A stretch of DNA of 64,000 nucleotides from Lactobacillus sp. PV012 (GCF_014522325.1 NZ_CP041983.1:186001-250000), one strand, 5' to 3'; numbered from the stretch's first letter, positions 1-9,292 are shown. Notes: generated from the letters alone by a model not told the origin. Program-made: numbers and translations.

Positions 1-263
1 TGGGTAGCTACATCAAAGAAAAAATATTGGCGTTGGGAATAAATATATAGATGTCCTCCTGGACAATATAAGCCTTCATTTGCTTGACTGCGTCTGCCAT
101 TATATGAATGGGCAGCGCGATCTTTGGGCCCTAGGTAGGCTTCAGTTTCAACTATTGTGCCAGCTAAAGTTTCTTGGCCATTATCAAAAGAAAGAGTACG
201 ACCTAGTAGGTCTTGAGCAATTTCTTCGGTTGGACGATTGGTAAAAAACTCACTATAATTCAA
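1..263 (-). CDS. DNA-3-methyladenine (alkyladenine) glycosylase, 3' part outside window
   Basis: Base-excision repair enzyme of the Mpg/AAG family, which removes alkylated purines. Reading the minus strand from a TTG at 261-263 gives an open frame that leaves the window at base 1. It contains the family signature VETEAYLGPKDRAAHSY (residues about 38-54), followed by GRRS and NEGLYCPGGHLYIY, the blocks that normally hold the catalytic Glu and the DNA-intercalating loop. An AAAGGA Shine-Dalgarno lies about 8 nt before the TTG; no ATG fits. Only about 87 residues are visible of a family usually near 200. Assignment rests on the motif; the C-terminus cannot be judged. Confidence 0.85.
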   Translation of the reverse strand, partial: MNYSEFFTNRPTEEIAQDLLGRTLSFDNGQETLAGTIVETEAYLGPKDRAAHSYNGRRSQANEGLYCPGGHLYIYSQRQYFFFDVAT

Positions 264-316
264 AGTAAACAGTCCTTTCAATACTGAGATGATTAGATTA
301 ATTAATGGAAAGAAAA

Positions 317-691
317 ATGAGTGAAATTAAAGTAGTTAGAATTTATGATAAAAATCAGCCAAGCGGTTATCGAATTTTGGTAGATCGACTTTGGCCTCGA
401 GGAATGAGCAAAGTGCGGGCAAAATTAGATTTATGGGATAAGGAAATTGCCCCTAGCAGTGAATTGCGTAAGTGGTTCAATCATCAAGATGAACGTTGGG
501 AAGAGTTTTATAAAAAGTATAAATTAGAGTTAAAGAAAAATCCCCACTTTCAGGAATTTACTGAACTTGTAACTGAAAAATTAGCAGCTGGGGATGTTCT
601 TTTCTTATATGGTGCAAAAAATCTTAAGCATAATCAAGCAATTGCTTTGAAAAAAATAATACTAGAAAATAAGGTTAATGATGACGATTAG
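317..691 (+). CDS. DUF488 (YeaO-like) protein
   Basis: A 124-residue protein of the DUF488 family, whose biochemical role is not established. Family hallmarks are visible: the N-terminal VVRIYD and GYRILVDRLWPRG blocks, the central LRKWF motif and the late LFLYGAKN strand. I prefer the ATG at 317 because GGAAAG stands just before it; an in-frame ATG at 305 would add four residues but has no ribosome site. The last 17 bases overlap the 3' end of the convergent TerC-family gene, so the two transcripts would be antisense at their ends. Confidence 0.8.
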   Translation: MSEIKVVRIYDKNQPSGYRILVDRLWPRGMSKVRAKLDLWDKEIAPSSELRKWFNHQDERWEEFYKKYKLELKKNPHFQEFTELVTEKLAAGDVLFLYGAKNLKHNQAIALKKIILENKVNDDD

Positions 692-1454
692 CTGGACGCA
701 AGTAGTGAAAAATAATTGTTCCACCCACTGTTGAAAAAACGATTAGCGCAAAGATGCTATCTGGGACTTTAAAATTAAGTGGGGGAAGGGAAACCAAAAG
801 CTTAAGGGCAATAATTGTAATTAAAAGATAGGCCATGGTTTGGAGTTCAGGAATAATTTTCATTAATTTAATAATGATTTCTGCGACACCACGCATGCAT
901 AAGATTCCAATCATTCCTCCAATTAAAACAACCACAGGATTATTAGACATTGCTAAAGCCGCTAAAACAGAATCAATTGAAAAAACAATATCCATTGATT
1001 CAATTGAAATCACAGTTCGCCAGAAAAGTGATAAGTGATGTTTATGTTTGCCACTTGCAAGTAATTTCTCTTTTTCCTTTTTTTCAAGAGCTGCTTCTTT
1101 TTGGGCGGTTTCTTTAGGATGTTTAAGTTCATAAAAATATTTATAAACTAAATATAGAAGGTAAAGGCCTCCAAGTAATTTAATTTCCCAAAAGTGGATT
1201 AAATATGTTCCCACACCAATAACGATAAAGCGGAAAAGATAAGCACCCCAAAGGCCATAAATAAGGGACTTTCTTTGCTGCTCTTCATTAGGAAGTGCTT
1301 GAGTTTGAGCAGCAAGGACAACCGCATTATCTACTGAAAGAAGACATTCCATTAAAATTAAAGTTAAAATCATTAGCCAGTCGCGTCCACTGGTTAGGAC
1401 ATGAGCCCAGTTATTTCCATCAAAAAAAGGCTGATAGAGATGTAAAATTTGCAT
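675..1454 (-). CDS. TerC family integral membrane protein
   Basis: A 259-residue multi-spanning membrane protein of the TerC/YkoY family, associated in other bacteria with tellurium resistance and with manganese export. Two acidic family motifs are present: ECLLSVDNAVVLAA near residue 38 and ESMDIVFSIDSVLAAL near residue 153, each in a hydrophobic helix with conserved Asp for cation handling. A charged, Lys/Glu-rich cytoplasmic loop (about 115-140) separates the halves. AAAGGA precedes the ATG. I searched the upstream region for the manganese-sensing yybP-ykoY riboswitch often found with this family and did not find it. Substrate is inferred only from the family. Confidence 0.85.
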   Translation of the reverse strand: MQILHLYQPFFDGNNWAHVLTSGRDWLMILTLILMECLLSVDNAVVLAAQTQALPNEEQQRKSLIYGLWGAYLFRFIVIGVGTYLIHFWEIKLLGGLYLLYLVYKYFYELKHPKETAQKEAALEKKEKEKLLASGKHKHHLSLFWRTVISIESMDIVFSIDSVLAALAMSNNPVVVLIGGMIGILCMRGVAEIIIKLMKIIPELQTMAYLLITIIALKLLVSLPPLNFKVPDSIFALIVFSTVGGTIIFHYLRPANRHH

Positions 1455-1618
1455 TTTGGTGTCCTTTCTTTAATTAGTACAGAAATAATTTTAGAGCAAG
1501 TTGTTCCTTGACTCAATCTGAAATTAAAGAATTTTCTTAAAAGTAGAAGATCTTTCTAAAGAAAAAAGCTGTAAATTGTTGTAAGATTATTGATAAAGAA
1601 AATGTCTAAGGAGTTTCT

Positions 1619-2095
1619 ATGAACGAATTTTATATACTTTGTGATCTTGCTGTAATTGTTTATACGATCTATAGCTGGTACTGGCAAGCGATGATTGAAA
1701 CCAGGGCAAAATATCGTTATTCAGGTATTGTCTGGGTAATAATTATTTTAATTATCGGTTATAGCTTTAATTATTTTGCTCAACCAACTTTGATTACTAA
1801 TGTATTTATAGCAGCGATTATTACGATGAGTGTAATTGATGGCTTTTCGGGTTTTGCAAAAAAAAGATTAGTAACAGCTGGCTATTTTAAACGTACTTTA
1901 AAGTATAGTGAGATTGCTCAAATTACTTTAATTAGTGTACCAACAATTGGGAAACCAAGTGTAATGGCAATTTTTCAAACTAAAACGCGCCAAGCATATT
2001 CCCTTCGCTTTAATAAGGGAGTTGAAGAAATTATTGGTATTTTGCGTCATTATGTAGAACCAGGAACTAGAATTGAAGTAAGGCAAATAATGTAA
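1619..2095 (+). CDS. Membrane protein of unknown function
   Basis: A 158-residue protein I do not recognise confidently. Three hydrophobic segments (about residues 4-22, 36-53 and 58-72) are followed by a soluble C-terminal half of about 80 residues that looks like a small beta-rich domain (alternating strands around KYSEIAQITLI and AIFQTKTRQAYSLRF), a layout resembling DUF5673-type proteins. AAGGAG sits 8 nt before the ATG. It is a single-gene unit closed by the strong hairpin that starts inside its stop codon. No function is inferred. Confidence 0.7.
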   Translation: MNEFYILCDLAVIVYTIYSWYWQAMIETRAKYRYSGIVWVIIILIIGYSFNYFAQPTLITNVFIAAIITMSVIDGFSGFAKKRLVTAGYFKRTLKYSEIAQITLISVPTIGKPSVMAIFQTKTRQAYSLRFNKGVEEIIGILRHYVEPGTRIEVRQIM

Positions 2096-2126
2096 AAACA
2101 TCCCTCTTGAAAAAGGGATGTTTTTT
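2094..2126. terminator. Bidirectional rho-independent terminator
   Basis: A 12-bp stem (2094-2105 with 2114-2125) with an 8-nt loop has A runs on one flank and T runs on the other, so it can end the rightward membrane-protein transcript and the leftward cls transcript. Confidence 0.9.
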
Positions 2127-3583
2127 CATAGGATTGGACTTAATAAACGAGAAAATGCTTGTTTAAAGCGTAACCAACGAGACCAGCTTGCAGTAATGGC
2201 AGGAGTAAGCTGAGTGCAAATTTGACTGTCTTTAATAAAGATTTCTTTTAATTTACGAGTAACGCTGCGATTGTAAAAAAATGCATCACATTCAAAGTTG
2301 AGAGTGTATGAACGAAAATCTTGGTTCATTGAACCGACTGCACAAAATTTATTATCAACCATAACGGTCTTAGCATGGATAAAACCATTATTGTAAATGT
2401 AAATTTTAACTCCCTCATTCATTAAAAATCTTGCATACCACTGAGTAGCGCGGTAAATAAAGGGATGGTCTGGCATGCTGGGAATCATAATCCGAACGTC
2501 TACTCCAGAGTGAGCGGCAGTAACCCAGGTCGCAATCATGGGATCGTCTGGAATTAGGTAAGGTGTCTGAATCCAAAGTGTTTTTTTAGCCATTAACATC
2601 ATTTTCATCATGCCGTTACGCAAGTAAGGAAGCGAGCGATCGGGCCCATCGCTAATGATTTGAGTAGCTACATCTTTTTCAGAAAATTTATTCTCTTTAA
2701 TTGGAGGAAAAAGCTTAGGAGAAAATTTGATAAGATTTTTATCATCTTTGACTGATGCATTCCAATCCATTACAAAACGTTCTTGAAGCATCCAAGCAGC
2801 AGAACCAACTAAACGCACGTGAGTATCACGCCAAAAGCCAAATTTTTTTGAACGATTAAGATACTGATCTCCTACGTTAAATCCACCTGTCCAGGAAATT
2901 TTACCGTCGATAACTACTATTTTGCGGTGGAGGTGGTAGTTCATACGATATTTGGTAACCATATTTTGAGCAGTAATAAAAGCAACTACTTCACTACCTA
3001 AATCAGTTAACGGCTTAAACCAAGTTTTACTAGCGCCTGGTGACCCCCAAGGATCATAAATTACCCGGACTTTAATTCCTTGCCGAGCTTTGTTGATTAA
3101 ATGATCTAAAAATTCGTTTCCAATATCATCATTCATAAATGAGTAGTATTCTACATTAATAGTTTCTTGAGCATTTTCTATGTCTTTAAAAAGATTTTCA
3201 AATTTTTCATGCCCTTCTGTATAAAATTTAACACGATTATTTTTTGAAAGAGGAGCTTCTTTTTGAAAATTGAAATATTGAATTAAATTTTTTGCTTCGT
3301 TAGAAGTATCACTTTTACCTGCTTGAGGAGGATTTTGTGGAAGTAAACGATTGAGCTTTTTAAGTCCAATGTGGTTTTGTTTATTAATGGCAAAAAGATT
3401 TTCATCGGATAGTTCTCGTCCCATAAAGCCATATAAAATAAACCCAATGATTGGCATACTTAATAAGACGATTAGCCAGGCCCAAGAGGTGGCTACAGAA
3501 CGCTTGCGGTGAAAAACAACATAAAAAGCTAATACAGTGTTAACAGCCCAAATTAGGCGAATTAGGTCATGGGGTGAAAGCAT
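2126..3583 (-). CDS. cls: Cardiolipin synthase
   Basis: Membrane phospholipid enzyme that condenses two phosphatidylglycerols to cardiolipin, phospholipase-D superfamily. The 485-residue protein has two N-terminal transmembrane helices (about 7-25 and 33-52), then two PLD domains with intact HKD motifs: H219-x-K221-(x)4-D226 and H403-x-K405-(x)4-D410. Length is typical for bacterial Cls. It lies 3 nt downstream of the DUF915 hydrolase on the same strand, so the two are probably one operon and may be translationally coupled. Confidence 0.95.
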   Translation of the reverse strand: MLSPHDLIRLIWAVNTVLAFYVVFHRKRSVATSWAWLIVLLSMPIIGFILYGFMGRELSDENLFAINKQNHIGLKKLNRLLPQNPPQAGKSDTSNEAKNLIQYFNFQKEAPLSKNNRVKFYTEGHEKFENLFKDIENAQETINVEYYSFMNDDIGNEFLDHLINKARQGIKVRVIYDPWGSPGASKTWFKPLTDLGSEVVAFITAQNMVTKYRMNYHLHRKIVVIDGKISWTGGFNVGDQYLNRSKKFGFWRDTHVRLVGSAAWMLQERFVMDWNASVKDDKNLIKFSPKLFPPIKENKFSEKDVATQIISDGPDRSLPYLRNGMMKMMLMAKKTLWIQTPYLIPDDPMIATWVTAAHSGVDVRIMIPSMPDHPFIYRATQWYARFLMNEGVKIYIYNNGFIHAKTVMVDNKFCAVGSMNQDFRSYTLNFECDAFFYNRSVTRKLKEIFIKDSQICTQLTPAITASWSRWLRFKQAFSRLLSPIL

Positions 3584-3586
3584 AGC

Positions 3587-4540
3587 TTATTCCTTCCTAA
3601 TGTGAGATTTATCTTTGATTTTAAAAAAATGAGCAATTGTTTCCATCACTAAAGGATCATCATGCATCATGCTATGTTCTCCCATTGGACCACGAATTTC
3701 TAATTCTTGATAACTTTTAACACGTGGAGCAAGAATATAGCGAATAGACTTGGCTGAGGTTACGGAAATGAAGCGATCGGTGTTAGTTTTGTCTAACACA
3801 TTACCGTAAATATTTAAAATAGAAGCGTGAGGATTAAATTGCTTTTTTTGACGCAATAAAGCAAAGTAAGCAGAAGTTTTGAAAGTAGGGCTACTTTTTT
3901 CCGTTAGTTGATTAACGTTGGGGATATCTCCAAGATACATTACACCATCAAAGGGACCTGCTATTAAAGCAGCCTTGTCTAAGCGTGGAAAATGTTTACG
4001 GTGTGCAGTTTGTATTTCAACTTTAATGATGGAAGGTGCTCCTAAAGAATGAGCAACGGTATCGTATTTATCAAAATTAAATTCTTTTGCTAAAAAAGCC
4101 AAGCTAAAGCGTAAGTAGTAGCAAATAGCATATAGCCCAACTACTTTTTGTTTAAATACGAGTTGAATAATTGGGTGTTCATCATTTGTCCACGTTCCTT
4201 CTAAAGTAAGGTTACCAAATAAATCAGCTGTAACTTTAAGATAGCCAGGATTATTTTTACGTTCAGTCATATCATCAACTAATTTTTGGGTCGTATACTC
4301 TCCACCACGAAAGCCATGAATATAAATAATTGGAATTTGTTTTTTAGGAGATTTAGGCTTTTCATAGTTGAAGTTACGAATAATTTTCCGCTTATGCAGG
4401 CGCATTAACCAACGAGTTGGAGTAAAAGTGGCCAAAAGTCCTAACGATACTAAAGTAGCAAAACTTGGATCTTTTTGCTTTTCGGATTTTTTACGACCAC
4501 GTTCAGCCGTTTGAGTATATTTTCTATGATTAAAAAACAA
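3587..4540 (-). CDS. Alpha/beta hydrolase, DUF915 family
   Basis: A 317-residue predicted serine hydrolase. The core begins at IPIIYIHGFRGG (about 69-80, oxyanion region) and carries the nucleophile elbow AHSLG with Ser165; a late His in GEHSMMHD (about 293) is the candidate triad base. The first Gly of the usual GxSxG is Ala here, which occurs in this family. The N-terminal 65 residues are very basic with a short hydrophobic stretch (about 30-42), possibly a membrane anchor. AGGAGG precedes the ATG. It is the first gene of a unit with cls; a lipid- or wall-related substrate is only a guess from that pairing. Confidence 0.85.
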   Translation of the reverse strand: MFFNHRKYTQTAERGRKKSEKQKDPSFATLVSLGLLATFTPTRWLMRLHKRKIIRNFNYEKPKSPKKQIPIIYIHGFRGGEYTTQKLVDDMTERKNNPGYLKVTADLFGNLTLEGTWTNDEHPIIQLVFKQKVVGLYAICYYLRFSLAFLAKEFNFDKYDTVAHSLGAPSIIKVEIQTAHRKHFPRLDKAALIAGPFDGVMYLGDIPNVNQLTEKSSPTFKTSAYFALLRQKKQFNPHASILNIYGNVLDKTNTDRFISVTSAKSIRYILAPRVKSYQELEIRGPMGEHSMMHDDPLVMETIAHFFKIKDKSHIRKE

Positions 4541-4641
4541 AATAACCTCCTTTCTACACTTAAGGATAAGGAACCGCTATAATTAATGATACACAATTAA
4601 TATGTTAACATGATGAAACTAAGAAAGAAAAAGTGTGAAAA

Positions 4642-5301
4642 ATGAAATTTTATGCAGTAAGAAAAGGAAAAAGACCAGGAATTTATACAAGTTGGAATGA
4701 AGCAAAGGAGCAAGTTTCCGGATTTTCAGGAGCAGTTTATAAATCATTTACGACTTTGAATGAAGCAGAGGAGTTTATAGATAAGAAAGAAAATCAAAAA
4801 GAAACTAATCCTGGTGAGTATTTTGCTACGATTTTTACTGATGGTGGCACACGTAATACAGGTAATGTTCGCGGAGGACATGTTAAAAAGACAGATAAAG
4901 CGGCTTGGGCCTATTTAATTGAAGAAAAAGGTGGCAATAGATATGATGGTGCAGGTGGAGTTTATGGGGCCACAAACAATCAAATGGAGCTAACCGCCTT
5001 TATAAATTCCTTAGCTGCTCTAGTTGAACTCGGATTTAATAAAGAAAATTTATTATTTTGTCTTGATTCAAAGTATGTTTTGGATAATATTAGTCGAATT
5101 CCTGGCTGGAAAAAAAGAGGTTGGAGAACAACAACTGGTCCAGTAAAGAACCAAGAATATTGGCAGCGAGTAGAAAATTTACTGGCATTATTTCCCAATC
5201 CTCACTATAAGTGGGTAAAAGGTCACGACAAGTCAGCAGGTAATATTTATGTAGATCATAAATTAAATAAAGTGATGGATGAAATGCCTAAGAAAGAGTG
5301 A
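4642..5301 (+). CDS. rnhA: Ribonuclease HI with N-terminal viroplasmin-like domain
   Basis: Endonuclease that cuts the RNA strand of RNA-DNA hybrids. The first 48 residues (MKFYAVRKGKRPGIY...) form the small hybrid-binding domain also found in eukaryotic RNase H1. The catalytic domain from about residue 61 shows all four acidic residues: D67 (TDGG), E116 (NNQMELTA), D142 (CLDSKYV) and D205 (YVDHKLN). At 219 residues it is the normal size for the two-domain form. It is transcribed divergently from the DUF915-cls unit and closed by a perfect palindrome hairpin. Confidence 0.95.
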   Translation: MKFYAVRKGKRPGIYTSWNEAKEQVSGFSGAVYKSFTTLNEAEEFIDKKENQKETNPGEYFATIFTDGGTRNTGNVRGGHVKKTDKAAWAYLIEEKGGNRYDGAGGVYGATNNQMELTAFINSLAALVELGFNKENLLFCLDSKYVLDNISRIPGWKKRGWRTTTGPVKNQEYWQRVENLLALFPNPHYKWVKGHDKSAGNIYVDHKLNKVMDEMPKKE

Positions 5302-5320
5302 GGAATATTCCTCACTCTTT
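5293..5320. terminator. Bidirectional terminator between rnhA and the DUF1002 gene
   Basis: Perfect 14-bp inverted repeat (5293-5306 with 5307-5320) flanked by A and T runs. It overlaps the rnhA stop region and abuts the stop codon of the convergent gene. Confidence 0.85.
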
Positions 5321-6291
5321 TAGAGTTTAAAAATTGCTGTACTACCAAATACACCCTTGAACCAAGAAGTAATTGAATCAATTAATTGTTGGAACCAGTT
5401 GCGAGTATCAGGAGTGTTTAATTTAGAAAAAATATTTTTAGCTCCTGCTTGAATTTGGTTGCTAACTTTATTGGCCTGTTGGCCAAAACTTTTATCTTTT
5501 AAAGCGCCGCTGTCTTTAATTTGAATTAAAATATTAATAATCTGTTGTTTTTGATTATTAGTAATTGTATCGCCAAGATGATTAATTTTTATTTGATTAT
5601 TTACAATATCTCGAATTTGACTGTTAGAAATATTTTGACCTTGTTTAGCCATTTCAGATTTTGCACCAGCAACTGCATTATTTAATTGAGCATCACTGTA
5701 ACCGGATTTTTCATCATTGGCTTGAGTAATTTTACTTAAAGTTTCCATTTCGTTTTGAGCGGCATTGATTTGGTCTTGATCAAGTTTATCGCCATTTTTA
5801 GCATAGGCAGCATAAACTCCTGCTAATGCACCTGAGCCGTCAATTGGAACTGGTGAAGTAACATAAATATCAGCATCGGTAATTCCAGCTGTTAAAGCTG
5901 CATTTTTGTATTGGTTAGCAGTGATAGTTGTGATATTATTGTGCCCATTATAAGAAAGAATGTGGACGTTAATTCCACTTCCACTAGCAGTTTTTTGAAT
6001 TAGAGCACTAGACCAGACGCCGGAGTGGGAAGTAAAACTAGCGCCAGAAGGATTGAGATATTTGACTAAATCATTTCCAGTGACTGTGATTGTTTTATAA
6101 GATGCGCCATTTAATGGTGCAATCAAAGTATCAAGAGTACTCTGACGCTGGGAAGATGTTAAAGAACCTCCTAAAGTAACTACAGGAGTGTCACTGTCGT
6201 CGGCTTTAACTAAATGGGGCTTAAGCGTAAAAGTTAAACCAAGTAAGGTAACAAAGAAGATGATTGGAAAAATGCTTAATAATTTTTTCAT
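5320..6291 (-). CDS. Secreted DUF1002 family protein
   Basis: A 323-residue exported protein with a lysine-led signal peptide and cleavage probably after VKA (about residue 30). The mature part opens with VVTLGGSLTSSQRQ, the usual start of DUF1002 proteins, and contains a run of polar, helix-forming repeats rich in Asn/Gln (about 165-270). DUF1002 has no settled function; members are common exported proteins of Firmicutes. It is a single-gene unit convergent with rnhA. Confidence 0.8.
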   Translation of the reverse strand: MKKLLSIFPIIFFVTLLGLTFTLKPHLVKADDSDTPVVTLGGSLTSSQRQSTLDTLIAPLNGASYKTITVTGNDLVKYLNPSGASFTSHSGVWSSALIQKTASGSGINVHILSYNGHNNITTITANQYKNAALTAGITDADIYVTSPVPIDGSGALAGVYAAYAKNGDKLDQDQINAAQNEMETLSKITQANDEKSGYSDAQLNNAVAGAKSEMAKQGQNISNSQIRDIVNNQIKINHLGDTITNNQKQQIINILIQIKDSGALKDKSFGQQANKVSNQIQAGAKNIFSKLNTPDTRNWFQQLIDSITSWFKGVFGSTAIFKL

Positions 6292-6414
6292 AGTTTATAA
6301 GTTCCTTTTATTACTTTAAAAATATTATTAGACTATATTATAGCGCAAAAAGATAAGGAAATTAGTTAAATATTTGTGAAGATGATATAATTATGTCGAA
6401 AAGGAGAGGATATT

Positions 6415-7251
6415 TTGTTGCGACAGCCGCTTTTAACCGTAATTATGCCGGTTTATAATATGGAAAAATATCTTGGCCGAGCTTTAGATGCATTGGCAAA
6501 TCAAGACGATTTAAATTTTAAATTATTAATTGTTAATGATGGTTCAAAAGATAACACTGCTGCAGTAGCAGAATCTTATCGAGACAAATTTCCATTTTTT
6601 GAAATTATTAATAAAAAAAATGGTGGACTATCTGATGCAAGAAATGTAGGGATGGATCATGTTGATACTCCTTATTTTACCTTCCATGATGGGGATGATT
6701 GGGTTGATTCAGGTTATACAAGCTTTTTTATAGATGCTTTTCAAAAAAATCCCCAAGTAGGGATGGTGTCTTGTGGTTTTTGGATCGATTCACCGCGAAA
6801 AACTATTAGCAAGGCAATCGGAATCAAAAAAGGTGCAGGATTATTAACCAAAAAACAAGCCTATATGTTAATTACAAATGTTTTTAACTCTCCAGTCAAA
6901 GGTTACACTTGGAATAAGGGCTATCGTACAGATATTGTACGAAAGTACAAGATGCGTTTTGTAGAAGATCTAGCTTTTATGGAGGACCAAATTTTTAATG
7001 TGAAATATGTTTCTCTTACAAATGGATTTTATTTTATTTCACATCCTTATTATCATTATTGGCAAAGATCTGATAGCATGGTTCACGACTTAAATCCTAA
7101 AAAAATTCCTGATAATTTTAGAGCAAACTATCGTGTCTGGCACGTAATAATTAAGAGTTTAATGCATGAAAAGAAGGTTCAAGCACAAGAATTAAAGAAA
7201 AAAGAAGCTAAAAAAGCTTCTTCCTTTCAAAAAGTAAATATTAAGGATTAG
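6415..7251 (+). CDS. Family 2 glycosyltransferase
   Basis: GT-A fold enzyme expected to move a sugar from a nucleotide donor to a surface acceptor. The 278 residues begin with LLTVIMPVYNMEKYL, continue with VNDGSKDNT (donor-binding Asp), GLSDARNVGM, and the metal-binding acidic motif HDGDDW (about 91-96); WQRSDSMVHD near 222 matches the acceptor-side block. The start is a TTG at 6415 preceded by AGGAGAGGA. No membrane helix is visible. The C-terminal 30 residues are very basic. It stands alone, so the polymer served cannot be inferred. Confidence 0.9.
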   Translation: MLRQPLLTVIMPVYNMEKYLGRALDALANQDDLNFKLLIVNDGSKDNTAAVAESYRDKFPFFEIINKKNGGLSDARNVGMDHVDTPYFTFHDGDDWVDSGYTSFFIDAFQKNPQVGMVSCGFWIDSPRKTISKAIGIKKGAGLLTKKQAYMLITNVFNSPVKGYTWNKGYRTDIVRKYKMRFVEDLAFMEDQIFNVKYVSLTNGFYFISHPYYHYWQRSDSMVHDLNPKKIPDNFRANYRVWHVIIKSLMHEKKVQAQELKKKEAKKASSFQKVNIKD

Positions 7252-7466
7252 ATTTTTTCTTTGATGTGATAAGCAGTGCCAGTTGATTTAGCGGCATCTG
7301 CGTAATAAACAGCGTAAGATCCACTTTGGTCATTTTGAGCAATTACAAGTTGTCGACTAGTTGGTTTTTCTGCTTTAAAGATTTGTGCACTACGTCTTAA
7401 TTGAGTAAAGTCATGAGAAGCAGAAATTGCATCTCCAGGGTTAAAAAATACGGATTCGTTTGTCAT
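7248..7466 (-). CDS. Small conserved-looking protein of unknown function
   Basis: A 72-residue soluble protein beginning MTNESVFFNPGDAISA, with an AAAGGAGAT ribosome site in the right place. It has no Cys, no signal peptide and no membrane segment, and is rich in Ala, Ser and Lys. I do not recognise the family. Its stop codon overlaps the end of the convergent glycosyltransferase gene by 4 nt. The good ribosome site argues it is real. Confidence 0.65.
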   Translation of the reverse strand: MTNESVFFNPGDAISASHDFTQLRRSAQIFKAEKPTSRQLVIAQNDQSGSYAVYYADAAKSTGTAYHIKEKI

Positions 7467-7563
7467 TATTCACATCTCCTTTGTTATTTTGATAACTATA
7501 TTTTACCAAAAATAGTTAGTTAAAGGCTAGTAATTTGCACTTATAGGGGAGAAATTTATAGTA

Positions 7564-8220
7564 ATGAGAGTCAGCATCAATAATGTTGAATTATATTATC
7601 AAACTTTAGGTGATGGTCATCCTTTAATTTTATTGCATGGACATCATCAAGATGGAAGTGTATTTGATAAGTTGCTTTCGCCATTATCACTTTATTACAC
7701 ACTTTATGTGCCGGATATGAGAGGTCATGGTTTATCCACTGGTAAGCCTAGTGAACATTATCAAAACGAGGTAAAGGATATTGTTGCCTTCATTAAAAAA
7801 TTAAATCTTAGCAAGCCTTACATTTTGGGATATGGGGCAGGTGGAGTTGATGCCCTTTGGATTGCCAGAAAATATCCTGATCTGGTTGAAAAGGTAATTG
7901 TCGTCGGCAGTTACGTTAATGGTAATGGGGTAAGTGCAGGACATATTTTATCTAATGGGTTTAAACGCTTCTTTCAAGGTGATCAGGATAGTAAAGTAGC
8001 TTTGAAAGAAACAAAAATTCCAGTAGACCAGTTGAAAAAAATAAATATTCCTGTGTTAAGTATTGTAGGAGAAAAAGATTGGGTAAAAGTTGAGCACGTT
8101 CGTTGGTATAGTGGCCTTATTCCAAATTGTCGCTTGATTGTTATGCCAAGACAAACTCATGAAAGTTACGTGGTCCATAGTTTAAAATTATTAGATGTAA
8201 TCAAAGACTTTTTTAGCTAA
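7564..8220 (+). CDS. Alpha/beta hydrolase fold protein lacking the Ser nucleophile
   Basis: A 218-residue alpha/beta hydrolase. The oxyanion block PLILLHGHHQDG (20-31) and PDMRGHGLS (50-58) are normal, and GEKDW and the late TH supply the usual Asp and His. The nucleophile elbow reads LGYGAGG (88-94), so the Ser of GxSxG is replaced by Gly91. By family knowledge this should abolish ester hydrolysis, leaving a binding protein or an enzyme using different chemistry. The start is ATG after GGGGAG. It is 82 nt upstream of prs on the same strand with no clear terminator between. Confidence 0.85.
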   Translation: MRVSINNVELYYQTLGDGHPLILLHGHHQDGSVFDKLLSPLSLYYTLYVPDMRGHGLSTGKPSEHYQNEVKDIVAFIKKLNLSKPYILGYGAGGVDALWIARKYPDLVEKVIVVGSYVNGNGVSAGHILSNGFKRFFQGDQDSKVALKETKIPVDQLKKINIPVLSIVGEKDWVKVEHVRWYSGLIPNCRLIVMPRQTHESYVVHSLKLLDVIKDFFS

Positions 8221-8302
8221 ATTAATTAAAGTTACCTTTTTAGGGAACATTTTGGTTATAATTATTAGAGAATAGGTATTTTCTTAAAGAAGGGCTTAAA
8301 AA

Positions 8303-9292
8303 ATGAATAAAGAAGAACTGCATCAAATGTTACACCCAATGAAATTAATTGGACTTGGTGGAAATCAAGTTTTAGCTGAAAGAATTGCTGGGGCTTTGGA
8401 TACTCCTTTACTTGAAACCGCTGTGCATCACTTTAGTGATGGTGAAATTCAAGTAAATATTACAGAAAGTGTCCGTGGTTGTGATGTTTACGTCATTCAA
8501 TCAATTCAAGATCCTGTAAACGAAAACTTTATGGAATTAATGATCGTCTTAGATGCTTTGCAACGCGCTTCAGCACACTCAATCAATGTAGTTATTCCTT
8601 ATATGGCTTATTCACGTTCTGATACTAAGAATCGTTCACGTGAGCCAATTACTGCAAAGTTACTTGCTAACTTATTACAATTACATAAGATTGATGATTT
8701 AATTGTAGTAGATTTACATGCTTCACAAATTCAAGGATTCTACAATATTCCGGTTGACCATTTACACGCAATGCCAATTTTAGCACAATACTTTTTAGAT
8801 AATGGAATTGCAAGTAAAGATGAAGAAGATGTTGTAGTTGTCTCACCTGATCACTCAGGCGCAAAACTAGCAAGAACTTTCGGATCATACTTTAATGCAC
8901 CAATTGCTATTGTAGATCAACGTGGTGCACGTTATGATACTGAAGTTCATGATATGATTGGTGATGTTAAGGATAAAACGGTAATTATCGTTGATGATTT
9001 AATTGATACAGGTGCGAGAGTATCTTCATCAACTAAGTCAGTTTTAGCTGCAGGTGCAAAGAAAGTTTATGTAGCTGCAACTCATGCTTTATTATCTAAG
9101 GATGCTATTGAGCGATTAAATAAATTACCAATTGAGCAAATCGTGGTAACTGATACTATTAAGCATAGTAAATATCCAGATCGAATGGTACGATTATCTG
9201 TTGATCGTTTACTTGCAAAGGGAATTGATTATATTTATAACGATAAATCAATTCACCAAATTTTTGATGAACAAAATAGAATTAATGATTAA
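8303..9292 (+). CDS. prs: Ribose-phosphate pyrophosphokinase (PRPP synthase)
   Basis: Makes PRPP from ribose 5-phosphate and ATP for nucleotide, His and Trp synthesis; cytosolic hexamer in class I enzymes. The 329 residues show the family signature DLHASQIQGFYNIPVDHL (about 136-153), the flexible loop region SRSDTKNRSREPI, and the PRPP-binding loop VIIVDDLIDTGARV (about 228-241). Length matches class I. AAGAAGG precedes the ATG. Lactobacilli often carry two prs genes; I cannot tell which copy this is. Confidence 0.95.
   Translation: MNKEELHQMLHPMKLIGLGGNQVLAERIAGALDTPLLETAVHHFSDGEIQVNITESVRGCDVYVIQSIQDPVNENFMELMIVLDALQRASAHSINVVIPYMAYSRSDTKNRSREPITAKLLANLLQLHKIDDLIVVDLHASQIQGFYNIPVDHLHAMPILAQYFLDNGIASKDEEDVVVVSPDHSGAKLARTFGSYFNAPIAIVDQRGARYDTEVHDMIGDVKDKTVIIVDDLIDTGARVSSSTKSVLAAGAKKVYVAATHALLSKDAIERLNKLPIEQIVVTDTIKHSKYPDRMVRLSVDRLLAKGIDYIYNDKSIHQIFDEQNRIND

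Noticed and set aside
1455-1618. Possible manganese (yybP-ykoY) riboswitch upstream of the TerC gene
   Set aside because: The conserved GGGGAGTAG-like core and paired arms are absent on the minus strand.
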